A stretch of DNA of 64,000 nucleotides from Lineus longissimus (taxonomy: Eukaryota > Nemertea > Pilidiophora > Heteronemertea > Lineidae). Where the stretch lies: NCBI RefSeq assembly GCF_910592395.1, contig NC_088320.1, positions 2,976,001-3,040,000 of the forward strand, in the 5' to 3' direction. Under the pieces are notes generated by a model, which searched no databases, was not told where the DNA came from, and saw only the letters and a list, made by a program, of their open reading frames with translations. This document shows, one piece after another, positions 22,701-33,173 of this stretch. How positions within the stretch are numbered: the first letter of the stretch is position 1; every line of letters starts with the position of its first letter. The position numbers were made by a program, and so were the translations under genes.

Positions 22701-25505
22701 AACGGAGCACAGGTTACGGAACATTCCCTTGTCCGCGGAGTCAGCTCATTCTTTTTAAACAATGACATTGCAGGGCACCTGTGAAATATTGCGGCTAGTT
22801 GACCTCACCAAATGTGAAGAGTTCCAGCATTTCATCCCGCCGGAGAAATACCCCTCGAGAGAGAACAACATGCCGCCCATATTTCTCGATATGGACTCCG
22901 CGCTGCAGTACCTCAAGAAGAACTGGGTCCCTCCGCGGACTACAGATCAGGAGAAAGCGAATTACGAGATGGCTCTGCAGTCTGGGTCGTCCATCGGCCA
23001 CATTCGGCCTAGGTCACGGTTGACCGTGACCCCGAGTGAGGAATCTCAGGCAGAGACAGAGCAATGTTCCACCCGACCAGCAAGTCAGAATGACAAAAAT
23101 GGGTGAGCCAGATGAAATTCAATATCTGTATATCATCTCATCTTATGATACTTTCTGCTTTTAGAATAAATGATTTCGATTAAGAAAGGAGCATGAATGA
23201 CTTTGGAACTTTCAGACTAATTCTCGACTAACCTAGTCGTTTAAGTTCCAAGAGTTTACCTACCTGTCTGTATGTTTGTTTGGAATTAACTGGTGAATAC
23301 AGTTGTCCTTTCATCATAGACTGTGCGTTTTCGTCTTCAGTACCAAACCAAAGTCGCCGCAAAGCAAGCAAAATATTGCAACTGCAGCAGTCAGCAAGAA
23401 ACGTCAAAGTAAAACTGGCGGCACGGAACCGGAATCCGAATACGAATATGTCGGAATCGGAGTATTCATAAAGGTGGACAGCCTGAGGCCTGGAGATGTC
23501 TTTGTAAGTTAGTGCAACCTCCGCCCCTTGGCCCCCCCCCCCCCCCCTGTTGAGATGTACTTACATGTATCTCCTGCGACACGCTGCAATGTATAGTAGC
23601 CAATGCACGCGTATTTTGCACGTATCTCCTGCGACACGCTGCAATGTATAGTAGCCAATGCACGCATATTTTGCATGGTAACCGGAAAAACGCCGACCGA
23701 CCGACCGACCGACCGACCGACCGACCGACCGACTGACCTGCCAACCTACCGTCATATGCAGTATCCCTTTCGCTTCTCTATAGCACATGTATCTGTGTAG
23801 TGCCCAGCGCAATGGACATGATGGAGTCCGACGTGTCGGACAGCAGCAGGTCATGTGAAATGAAATTGTAAACAAGCGCACGTGCGCTGTTCAAATGACA
23901 ACAAATGCATATTGCGCGTTGCAGTTCATGCATTGCATCGGTCGAGACACTCGAGTAGAAAAACTACAGTGCATAGATTAGGCCCAAATCATGTTTTTAT
24001 ATCCACCGACCATGTAGACAAAGCATATCTTTAGAGTATCGTTATCAGTTCCTTACCGCGTGGGCTCGTTTTCCCGGTATAATTGACTGGAGATGCTGCT
24101 GTCAGACACGTCGGACTCCATCACGTCAATTGCGCTGGGCACTACACAGATACATGTGCTATAGAAAGCGAAAGGGATACTGTATATGACGGTAGGTTCG
24201 CAGGTCAGTCGGTCAGTCGGTCGGTCGGTCGGTCGGCGTTTTTCCGGTTACCATTTTGCATGACGTATCTCCTGCGACACGCTGCGATGAATAACAGCCA
24301 ATGCACGCGTATTTTGCATGTATCTCCTGCGACACGCTGCAATGTATAGTAGCCAATGCACGCATATTTTGCATGTATCTCCTGCGACACGCTGCAATGT
24401 ATAGTAGCCAATGAACGCGTATTTTGCAGGGGTTGCATGCTGTCTATCAAAATCCAAACAGCGACCTCCGCGCCCCAGTGAAGACATGCAGATGTTGTTT
24501 GAGAGTGCTATCTTGGAAACAAAATTTCTGTGCCACGGTCAGCAGTGCTAACCCTTTAACGGACAGAAAGTGGTTTGAAACCTCGCTAACATGGTGGCAC
24601 GAAAACCCTGACATTGGTACCATCTGCAGTCTAGAGTAGGCCTCGAAAACATGCTGAACAACGTACAACAGTGGTGAACAAAGGACATCTGAGAGAGCTT
24701 AGTGTTTTGATAAAACTTTTTTTTGTTTGTTTTTTTTTCGATCTAGGGTCTGAACAACTACTACGAGACACCCCAGTTCCTATCCCTGATAAGCAAAGGG
24801 TCAGAGGTCATTCGAGTGCCACAGTCTAAGTTCAAAGATTTCGGGGGCGAGGTGACACTGCGCAAAGGACGTGCAATGATTCGGTCCTATCCTTCCGATG
24901 GTGAACTCTGTCGGAGTTTTCTCAAGCAGAACACGTGGAATATGTTCAAACAAGACTTGGTCGAGCTCGTACGGTCTGATTTTCCGAATTCCATTACACC
25001 GGCTAGCCAACTGCACGGCTGCAAGGACTACTTTCGCCGCGTGAGCACCAGCTCCGCTTGTCAAAGGTACCCACAAGCAAAGATCACGTACACGCCAGAA
25101 CAGCTGTGTGGTCAGGTTACGAATTGTAACGGCAAGGGTAGGTAATTTATGAACACACTTGTTCAAGTGAGATCGAATACATGCATCATTGGCGCCCAAC
25201 CGTAATAGCACTCAGACAATGCTTACAAGAGCCAATGAACTCAGATGAAGAAGAGACCAGATGCGATTTCCCTAGCCTTCTCTTACGCATAGGATCTTAG
25301 CTTAATATTGTTTCTTTATATTTCAGTTGTCACGAGAGCTGTAAAGTCGGCAGCGCCTCGGCTTATTTCAGGGGCACCCCTCATAAAACCGACGCATGTT
25401 ACTCTGGCAACTGCACCGCGCACTCGGCCGAAAACAGCGATGCCTTGTGGAATATCAGGCCGGGGCTTATTCCCCGTCTCCAGGATCTCCAACTTCTCCT
25501 CTTAA
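16028..25505 (+). CDS. CNBD2: Cyclic nucleotide-binding domain-containing protein 2-like, with alternative first exons
   Basis: First coding exon A is 16028-16711 or B is 18432-18848. Shared exons are 19592-19615 (24-nt microexon), 19985-20194, 20748-20911, 21183-21339, 21752-21903, 22344-22482, 22774-23102, 23341-23503, 24747-25137 and 25327-25505. All join GT-AG and keep frame. The product is 774 aa from B or 863 from A. Numbering from B, residues 273-375 are a cNMP-binding domain: a beta-roll (IRKGHIGHSFYFIFSG) and a phosphate-binding cassette FGEIALLRHSVRNAT at 323-337 that keeps the Gly-Glu and the Arg (R334), so ligand binding is plausible. Residues ~390-610 resemble a second, degenerate domain (SRIEEYSYNKVIV, SEWLYFV, SLRPGDVFGL) without a canonical cassette. 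Mammalian CNBD2 (CRIS) binds cAMP and is needed for sperm formation. Introns hold several mobile elements. The last splice junction (25137/25327) is the least certain. AATAAA lies at 26062. Confidence 0.85.
18432..18848 (+). CDS. Alternative first coding exon B of the CNBD2-like gene
   Basis: This exon of 139 codons starts at AAAAATGG, a good initiation context, with an in-frame TAA at 18423 just upstream. A spliced upstream exon therefore cannot simply read through. It ends in phase 0 before GTAGGC and joins the 24-nt microexon. The product is strongly basic, with many Arg and Lys residues, and carries the YLRQE and VRRGRRG motifs related to exon A. Exclusive use of A or B would need two promoters; I see no clear TATA box before B. 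Confidence 0.65.
19155..19434 (-). other. Antisense ORFs inside the CNBD2-like intron: possible broken small secreted peptide
   Basis: An ATG at 19434 (context GCCATGA) opens a 32-codon frame that reads like a signal peptide: MKIRTPV followed by a run of Val, Leu and Phe, then SPVFS. It stops at 19336. An overlapping frame from 19358 continues to 19155 and includes NCLEGWRDAGTNRCFKDF, a Cys-x3-Trp-x7-Cys spacing loosely like the start of a C-type lectin. One frameshift or an unseen intron would be needed to connect them. I do not recognise a family. It may be chance or a decayed gene. Confidence 0.2.
20469..20640 (+). mobile_element. 172-bp MITE, family A copy 1, flanked by CCGG
   Basis: It is flanked by CCGG at 20465-20468 and 20641-20644. 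The ends are TGTAACATCTG and AACATTACA, so the terminal inverted repeat is TGTAA. Nearly identical copies lie at 44983-45154 (same orientation) and 30589-30759 (opposite), all flanked by CCGG. It lies in an intron of the CNBD2-like gene. TGT ends with a 4-bp CCGG duplication recall Ginger-type DNA transposons, but no transposase is present to confirm this. Confidence 0.85.
23566..24428 (+). repeat. 55-bp minisatellite array, split 2+3 by an insertion
   Basis: A ~55-base unit (core TATCTCCTGCGACACGCTGC, ending ATTTTGCA) occurs twice at 23566-23675 and three times at 24264-24428, all in the same orientation. The 578-bp foldback element at 23676-24253 lies between the two groups. The array is in the CNBD2-like intron 23504-24746. 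A run of about 15 C lies just before it, near 23532. Confidence 0.85.
23676..24253. mobile_element. 578-bp foldback element inserted in the minisatellite
   Basis: Inverted arms at 23676-23848 and 24094-24253 start TGGTAACCGGAAAAACGCC and its complement. Next to each end is a (GACC)n/(GGTC)n tract, longer on the left. The outer flanks are TTTTGCA at 23669-23675 and 24254-24260, a 7-base target-site duplication, which fits insertion into the array. The ~245-base centre has no coding frame. The superfamily is not assignable from ends alone. Confidence 0.75.
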
Positions 25506-26218
25506 ATCTGGACAGAAGATAAAGTGATATCGCCGATGTTGCCCGCTGACATCGGACGCTGACGCAAATGTCTCCGGGTAACATCAATATTTATGGACCA
25601 GTCACATGACGTCGTTTGTCCAATGAGGTGCTGGGATTCCAGATGGTGATGTAATAATTTATCTTACGTGACAAATAATGCAAATTATTGAAATAAGTTT
25701 TTGATCCTTTTGCAGGGACCATTTTTGTGTGCCCTCCCTCAAAGGATCAGAAATTTTGTCATTTCAACTGATTTGCGATTTCACGTTTTGCCCGGGTAAT
25801 AGTTTCAGATGCCCCGGCAAAACGAGTCCGAGAACAAAGGTCATTTCTATTGGGCGCCTTAATCTTAAAGATATTTAATGTCATCGGTCTCTCTGGGACC
25901 ATGTCTTAATCCGTCACCATGTAGTAGGGGCATCATTGTTTCCTTTGGGAGATTTTAGATTGCTGCACCGGCCGCCATAATCAAACTCTGTTTTACATTA
26001 CTCTAAGTGTTAACATTATTTTTATTGTAAACCGTGCCATATTGAACTTCTTTACTAAAGAAATAAAAACATATTTTCAACAGAATGTGTATTGTTTTAT
26101 GGCGTACAGGTAATAAACTCGTCTAATTATCGATGCAGAGTTGTTATTTCTGATCGTCAACCTTTCTGCCCTGACCCAATTCGCACACGATCGATTGTGG
26201 TCCCAACCGGTCCATCCT

Positions 26219-26279
26219 GAGGAAATCAGGGGTTAATCTTCTCCGGCCAGAGAGGCGAATATCAACCCCTGATTTCCTC
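26219..26279. repeat. Short hairpin downstream of the CNBD2-like gene
   Basis: Arms of 16 bases (GAGGAAATCAGGGGTT at 26219 and its complement at 26264-26279) are perfect, with a 29-base loop. It lies ~150 bases after the putative poly(A) site and has no evident function. Confidence 0.6.
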
Positions 26280-26341
26280 CGGATGCAACCTGTCTGATGT
26301 CCCGCTTTGCAATAGTATCACCGGAGGCCTTTAAATCATTC

Positions 26342-28400
26342 AAAATGGATGGAATCATTCACCAAGAGTAACCTATACATGTATTTCTTTACTTAGGCCT
26401 ACATGGTTTTACGCTCGACCACACTACACCTCAACTCCGGCACGCGATTGACCCACACAAGGCCACAGCATTGTAGGCTTTAATTGATAAAGATGTGCCC
26501 CATTTACCATCAATGCATTCCCAATTGAGGCCAGTTACGAAACGATGCATTGTTCAATACTTTCATAACACTTTCATGTGGTAATTTCATGTGGTTTATT
26601 AATGTGTCTTTACCCGAAATCAGGGCAGGACTAGGATGGAAAATGGATGGAATCATTCACCAAGAGTAACCTATATTTCTTTACTTAGGCCTACATGGTT
26701 TTTACGCTCGACTACTACACCTCAACTCCGGCACGCGATTGACCCAACACAAGGCCACAGCATTGTAGGCTTTAATTGATAAAGATGTGCCCCATTTACC
26801 ATCAATGCATTCCCAATTGAGGCCAGTTACGAAACGATGCATTGTTCAATACTTTCATAAAACTTTCATATGGTTATTTCATGTGGTTTATTAATGTGTC
26901 TTTACCCGAAATCAGGGCAGGACTAGGATGGAAAATGGATGGAATCATTCACCAAGAGTAACCTATATTTCTTTACTTAGGCCTACATGGTTTTTACGCT
27001 CGACTACTACACCTCAACTCCGGCACGCGATTGACCCAACACAAGGCCACAGCATTGTAGGCTTTAAAGGCCAGAAGCCCCACGCTCAGATTTACCCGGG
27101 TATGGCAATTATCTCAAGGTGTGACGTAGCACAGCAGGCCAGTCCCACTTGTCCTAGTTCTCTGTGCTATGAATACATTACACCTATTACTCACCCTTTG
27201 CCTTGCCTGTAAACAAATTATAACCCATGTGGAGTTCAGTAAAATTATCACTATAGTTATTTCCAAAATCCGGCAGTGAATTGAATCGCAAAAAAATACA
27301 AACACATTGTTTTTGAGTCGGTAGGAAAACAAGTAATCCAAGAGTATGTCATTGCTGTATTACAAACTGAATATTTGCAAACTGAATACTTTATCCATTA
27401 ACTGAGTCCAAATGTTATCACGATAAGCATAGGTGAGCTTTTTGTAGCCTTTCTTCTGTCGTTGTCGTTGGGATGCACCAGTACCCCCAGTGGTATACAC
27501 AGCAGTGTACTCTCTGTCGACATTTTCGTACATGGGACATAAGTGGGAGTGGCAATAAAAGTTTTGTTTCTGAGACACCATGTGCAGCTATCATAAACCA
27601 GTGTATTGAAGGAGTGTATAGCAATCAACTTGTCTTATGTCGGCCTATAGGCCCTACCCAGTCACTACTACTAGTAAGACCCAGTCACTACTACTAAAAA
27701 GATTGAGAAAATGGATTCATTTATTTGATATAAGTGATTTGTATCAATAGGAATAATATCACTGATGGCTGAGCATTGACTTGGGTATGTTGTCTTTATT
27801 TTCTTATTGCATGTGATGAGTACAACATGAATACCTAATATTTGAACCAGACTATAGTACAAACCGGGATGTTGGGAATTCCCCCTCTGTAGAAATAACC
27901 TTAGCGTAAGAGATCATGTGACTGACTCATCTGTCAGTTGACTATCCAAATATGGCAGACTCCTCCCTCATCTGTCCATCAACCTGATGTACTAACGGTC
28001 ATTACAGATAAAAATGTTTTAATATCTCATCAACTATACCAAAGGGAGGGCTGTATTTTGACAGACATGCAGATTAGATATTCATGAGTTTGGTAGACAA
28101 GTCTGAAGGAAAACTTTGGACTGGTGCCAGAGATATCTGTGAGATTGTTGGAGAAAGTGTCGGAGGTTTGAATGGCCCGGTTATTGGTCACGTGACTGGA
28201 TGTCAGCCATTAGGAGCTCCTTTTATACCGGCTTCTGGCCTTTAATTGATAAAGATGTGCCCCATTTGCCATCAATGAATTCCCAATTGAGGCCAGTTAC
28301 GAAACGACGCATTGTTCAATACTTTCATAACACTTTCATATGGTAATTTCATGTGGTTTATTAATGTGTCTTTACCCGAAATCAGGGCAGGACTAGGATG
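26342..28400 (+). repeat. ~295-bp tandem repeat, three units, third interrupted
   Basis: Units start AAAATGGATGGAATC at 26342, 26640 and 26932 (periods 298 and 292) and end near GGGCAGGACTAGGATG. The third unit runs 26932-27067, is interrupted by the element at 27068-28241, and resumes at 28242-28400. The array ends exactly where homology between the two downstream TspO-like genes begins (28401). No coding potential is seen. Confidence 0.9.
27068..28241. mobile_element. piggyBac-like non-autonomous element (1174 bp) at TTAA
   Basis: A perfect 12-base terminal inverted repeat (AGGCCAGAAGCC) is flanked by TTAA at 27064-27067 and 28242-28245. The two intact neighbouring repeat units have a single TTAA at the same place (GGCTTTAATTGATAAAG), which gives an in-window empty site. 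TTAA duplication with short inverted ends is the mark of piggyBac-type elements. No transposase frame is present. Confidence 0.88.
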
Positions 28401-28919
28401 TGACCTACAACAACTCAAATACATTGTCTTGAAAATATTCATTTATTTTCATTGAAGAACACATCTCATGACAGAAATATGACTTCGACAGGTACCTGAC
28501 CCCTACCGCTTGATAATAACTCAAGCGAACAATTATTCCTGTGACCTGGTTACACTTGTGAATCCGCCAACAACACGATTCATGAAATTTAGAACTCCGG
28601 TGTGCCAACAAAAACGATCTATCTGCTTGCGGTGATGGTAGTATTTTTCGCCGAGTCTCCAGATAAAATTTCAGGTGAGTGATATAAACTTCACGATGTT
28701 CTCGTTTGTCGTTTGGCAATAAAACCAGTCTGGAGAAAATAAGTTTGCTGGTGGAAATGCCTGAAAGATATTGCAACCCATATGAAGATGAAGTTGCACC
28801 TGAATGTGATATTTAAGGCTCAACGTTATCGAATCCATTGCTTTTCTTTTCAGATATTGCGCATATTTAGACGAAATACCCTATCTACCTTTTGAAAGAC
28901 CCTCGCCGAGTTCACCAAT
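28401..28919 (+). promoter_or_regulatory. Promoter and 5'UTR of TspO-like gene 1
   Basis: Homology to the region before gene 2 begins here with the shared word ACAACAACT. A conserved GTGAGT donor at 28675, matched by 32993 in gene 2, and a CTTTTCAG acceptor at 28852 mark a non-coding first exon ending at 28674 and a second exon starting at 28854. The transcription start is not visible. Confidence 0.55.
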
Positions 28920-30144
28920 ATGACAGCGGAATACAAGCACAGTCCGTTGGGCATCATCCTTATAGTAGGAGCTGCTGTAGCCTTCATCATCACAGCTATC
29001 TTCAACGGGGCTTCCGGTTCCTTTGGACGAGACAGTGGTACGTAATGCAACAATTCTTACGCGTAGTAACATCATTAAAATGTATCACCATTTTGAATGA
29101 TAGAGCTAATCGCATAAGATGTAAGGTAGCATTGTTTAACAATTTCCGTTTGAAGTGAATGTTTTGAAAGTCTTCAAGATCTTATCGCAGAAAATGGATT
29201 TTATGCTGGATTGGTCGCTTTCTTGAACCGTTATTACGAATGTTTCAATAGGCTATCATCGCCGTACCTGTATATACCTCTTGGCTGATTTTAGTTTAGG
29301 TTTTTATGTTGCAGGTATATTTTTAAGTTCGATCGGGAACCTCTCTGACCGCTATGCCACCGAGATAACACCCTCAGGCTGGGCATTCAGCATCTGGGGC
29401 TTCATCTACACATGGCAGGCACTGTACCTTGTCTACGGAATAACCACCATCTTCCGTAAATGTGAAGATGGCTACCTTTACCAAGCGCCGCCTGTCGTCC
29501 CAATCTACACCTACGGTGTCTACGTCATCAACATGATGCTCAACCTCACCTGGATCTTCTGCTGGGATCGACAATGGGTGATAGCTAGCCTCGTTATCAT
29601 CGCATTAATGGTGTTTTCTCTTCACGTGATGCTGTTTTGCTGCTACAGAGAATTCGACAAGGCTGCAATGGCGTTGATTAAATATGGGAAGAGCTACGAA
29701 GTTTGGTTGGTTAGGATAATATGCCACAACGCATGGGCATTTTACTGCGGATGGATCAGCGTCGCTACGCTTCTGAACTTAACAATCGTCATGGCGTATC
29801 GCGGCACAGTCTCGGTGCAGGACGCTTCCACTGTTTCCCTCAGTATCCTAACAGTTGAACTCCTCCTATATTTCTGCCTTGAAACTTTCGTATTCGACCG
29901 CTTCTTGCGGTACCAGTTCAGTCAGTACATCCCAGTGCTCATCGCTCTGATTGGTGGGCTGACAAAAAACTGGCAACCGAACAGTAGGAATTCTATTTTC
30001 ACTGCAGTACTGTTGGGTATCGCCGTATGTCTGTCGATAGCTAAGCTGGTGATTATGATTGTGCGGCATAAAAAATCCCCCCTAGCAAACCAAAAGGTCT
30101 CTGAATCCAGCACGCAAGTCAAGGGTGACGAGGCGAAAGCTTGA
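28920..30144 (+). CDS. TspO/MBR-related multi-pass membrane protein, paralogue 1
   Basis: Coding exons are 28920-29037 and 29315-30144 (phase-1 intron of 277 bases). The product is 315 aa. Hydrophobic stretches suggest about eight membrane helices, the first at ~9-31. Residues 58-71, TPSGWAFSIWGFIY, match the TspO/MBR signature (T-P-x-x-W-x-F-x-x-x-W). Two further stretches, NLTWIFCWD and GWISVATLLN, fit later TspO helices (W-x-x-F-A-x-x-L-N type). TspO proteins bind porphyrins or sterols in mitochondrial, plasma or bacterial membranes. This protein has extra N- and C-terminal helices, so a different role is possible. The first exon, with its hydrophobic helix, has no counterpart in classical TspO. 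The C-terminal tail is basic and short (ends DEAKA) and lacks the PPxY of paralogue 2. AATAAA is at 30484. Its partner is 4.3 kb downstream in the same orientation. Confidence 0.85.
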
Positions 30145-30588
30145 GACCAACAACCGTAAGATGTCTGATTATACCAGGCTGCATGCTTACACTGAGAAAC
30201 TCATGATATATTGAGAAGACGTTTTGTGCCAAGATCCTTAACCTTGGGTTTTATAACTAGAGAGACGTAGACCGTAGTTGGCCGATTTGAAAAATTTCAT
30301 TCCAAATTACACCGCGCAAAGCGATGAATTCTGCAGCAGTTCAGCGTGCCTTTTAGTTAAAAAAATGATTTTGGTAACAATTTATATTCATAGTGCAAGG
30401 CTTTTTACTGCAAATCTTCAAGTGCCGTATTGAACTTCTATGCTACCCATTTTAAACTGGTATTGAATTTGTATAGATTGCGTAATAAACTGTTTCTTGT
30501 TATCGATGAAGTTGTGATTTCTGATCGTCTATCGTATTTATGGTGGCTGCGTTTCTTCAAAACAGAGTGCTGGACCTGGTATTGCCGG

Positions 30589-30759
30589 TGTAATGTTTTT
30601 GAGTGTTTCTGTTTTTGAGTGTTTCCCCTCATTGTTTGGGAACGCTCAAAAATAGATTGACAAGTTTTTCTGTGTTTCCCCCTATTGAAAAGTCATGGTC
30701 TCTCTAGCTGCCTATTGTTTGGAAACACTGACACATGGGAAACAACCACAGATGTTACA
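30589..30759 (-). mobile_element. 171-bp MITE, family A copy 2, flanked by CCGG
   Basis: This is the reverse-orientation copy of the elements at 20469 and 44983. It is flanked by CCGG at 30585-30588 and 30760-30763, with ends TGTAATG and TGTTACA. It lies ~100 bases after the AATAAA of TspO-like gene 1. Confidence 0.85.
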
Positions 30760-30763
30760 CCGG

Positions 30764-31677
30764 CTATGCACCCTGTGTGGCAGTTATATCGATGTGCCAT
30801 TCGACTGATTCCTGTACCAATTGTGCCCGCATGAATAGCGTCTCAGTCTCAACTCGACACAATGTTATTTCAGAAGCTTTCTTTGTAAACAAAATCCGAA
30901 CCAAAAAACCAACAGCACTGACATTTGGGATTCATATGTATTTTATTTGGCCAACTTTATACAGATAATTAACAACATGTACAAGAAAAAGAGAACAAGT
31001 AACGGCCATGGACGCAGCCAAGATCAACAGTTAGATCTCATATGGCTGTGCTCTGCCGCACAGTTCTCGACAGACTGCCAGCTCAGCCACAAAACCTACT
31101 CTGCATTCATACTTGTTATACCATACACTGCACCGGACCGACACTCAATTACATCACAATTCCAACAAAGAATGACCACTATACAAAGGATTAAAACATT
31201 GTCTGTATACTGAGTCTTCCAAATAATTGAAAGACTCTGTGCAGTCACAGCCTATTCAGAGGGATCACACATGAATGGCCTATTTAAAGCATGGCTTCTC
31301 CTATTATACTAATGCGGCGCGCTTATTGGTCAATCGTCTCACGTGACTAATTACCGTGGAGGTCTCTTTGAGATTACGAAAGTCGTGTTTTCTGGTGTTG
31401 AAAGTGACTGTATATATTCTTTGTGCGTCTGTAGTCATCAATATGCTGGGACTGCGCCAATTATCAATAGGCCAACATGTACCCTACCATGTTAACGGTA
31501 GTACCGTAATCACGGAATCCATTAAGTCCCCTCTTCTCGACGATTTTGGTTTGATGACGTCATTATAGCAGCTTCATGTTCTCGGTCGTGTATCCTGTGT
31601 CGACGTAATTTAGCCGGTGATGACACGTCACATAGGCCTATCAAACAAAATATATGCCTTTTGCAGGGTGCCCCCGA
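30764..31677. other. Intergenic between the TspO-like paralogues
   Basis: I find no supported gene. An open frame from 31356 (GTG start, no ATG) to 31568 has a basic patch and one hydrophobic segment (VLKVTVYILCASVVINML), like a type II signal anchor. Without a start codon or splice partner it is probably chance. Confidence 0.35.
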
Positions 31678-31686
31678 CCGGCTAAT

Positions 31687-32420
31687 GGTGTATTCCTGTT
31701 TCGCCTATTCCTGTTCCGCCTATTCCTGTTTCGCCTATTCCTGTTTCGCCTAATTCCTGTTTCGCCTATTCAAATGTATTGCTAACCTCCCCACAGACGT
31801 AGGAATATGAACCGTCCCTTACTGACCGACCAAACCCGAGGAGAGCCACATATGTACGCATTGAAACAATACGTCAATGGAGAGAGGGACATAATGAGTT
31901 ACGTTGATGCCATCAGTTACCTTGTCTGACATAATATCATGATATGTATTTTCCACCTTGTTTGACTTTATATGTGCTGTACCTACATGTATATTATGAC
32001 ATGGGTTTTACAGCTGATTTTGATCAAATAATTATGAGAATGTACAATATTATGTATTTTTATCAAAAACTCATGAATTCAGTTTTCATAAAATAAACGA
32101 CTGCTTTACTCTACTTAATCTATTAGTTTTTACTGTGTGTCAGTATGGTCCTATGGTCCTATGGTCAAATAAGTCCCGGACTGTCCCCGCTTTCAAGGTG
32201 ACTCTTTCAAAACGGTCATGGCATAACAAAGTTGATGGCATTTGATTAGTCAAATTGTGATCACATCGTTAACATCATCCAATTGTCCCCTCACATTTTC
32301 CCCATAAAATGGACATGCATCCCTAAGGTTCCCCGTGGGAGAGTCGATTTATTGTAGGGGTACTGGAAAGTAGGCGAAACAGGAATAGGCGAAACAGGAA
32401 TAGGCGAAACAGGCATAAAC
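31687..32420. mobile_element. 734-bp element with inverted 16-bp repeats at both ends
   Basis: The left end carries five tandem copies of CCTATTCCTGTTTCGC (31691-31771); the right end carries three inverted copies (32371-32413). The termini are GGTGTATTCCTGTTTCGCC and the complement of GTTTATGCCTGTTTCGCC. CCGGCTAAT occurs directly outside both ends (31678-31686 and 32421-32429), a 9-base duplication that would fit a Mutator-like element. No transposase is seen. Confidence 0.72.
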
Positions 32421-32714
32421 CCGGCTAATAGCGTCGACACAGTTTACATAGGCCTAGGTAATGCTTGGCTAATGCAGATTATTGTATTGTCGTTGATCAA
32501 TAATGTGTGTAAGTGTTCGCAGCAATCACTGCTAAATTATTCAATGCGTTGATAAGGTTAAGGTCGTTTGAAAGTTGTTATATACAAGTCTCATTAGCAT
32601 ACGCATGTCACTACGGTCATTGCGTTATACCATTATAAAATGGGGCGGGAGGACGTTCATTACAAAACTTTCAGTCCTGGGATTCCAGTAATACGAATCT
32701 TAAGGCTCCTGTTT

Positions 32715-33173
32715 GTAACCTGCAACAACTTATGAACTATGTGCTGATTTTGTTCGTTTACTTTTATCCAAAAACATATCTTTGACAGAAAATATGTCTT
32801 GGATAGACACCTCTCACCCCCACCGTTTGGTAATACTTCAACCGAACAGGAGCACGTTGCCTGACATGACCAGAAAGAAAACCGTGTGAACGCACTTAAA
32901 ACACGATCAGAAAACTAAGGATTGCAGTGTGTCAACAATAGCGATTCATCCGTGTGGTGATGGTCGCATGAAAATCGTCAAGTCATTTTAAGGTGAGTGA
33001 CATTCTTTTTCATCATCATGACATTCTCCCTTTACATGTACTTCCCTATATAGGCCTCCTCAACACGAGTTTTAGTTCAACATGTTTCAATTCAAATGCA
33101 TTGCTTTCCTTTTCAGATATTGCAGATATTTAGACAGAATACCCTATTCAGCCCCACCACCGAGTCCACCACC
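32715..33173 (+). promoter_or_regulatory. Promoter and 5'UTR of TspO-like gene 2
   Basis: This is homologous to 28401-28919. The non-coding exon ends at 32992 before GTGAGT; the next begins at 33117 after TTTTCAG. Both splice sites are conserved with gene 1, which supports the untranslated-exon model. Confidence 0.55.

Noticed and set aside
23566-24428. Regular ~55-bp repeats that could suggest a CRISPR array
   Set aside because: The units are directly adjacent with no unique spacers, the context is a eukaryotic intron and no cas genes are present. It is a minisatellite split by an insertion.
24801-25211. 136-codon minus-strand frame
   Set aside because: It is antisense to an exon of the CNBD2-like gene, whose plus-strand product continues the family similarity across good splice sites.
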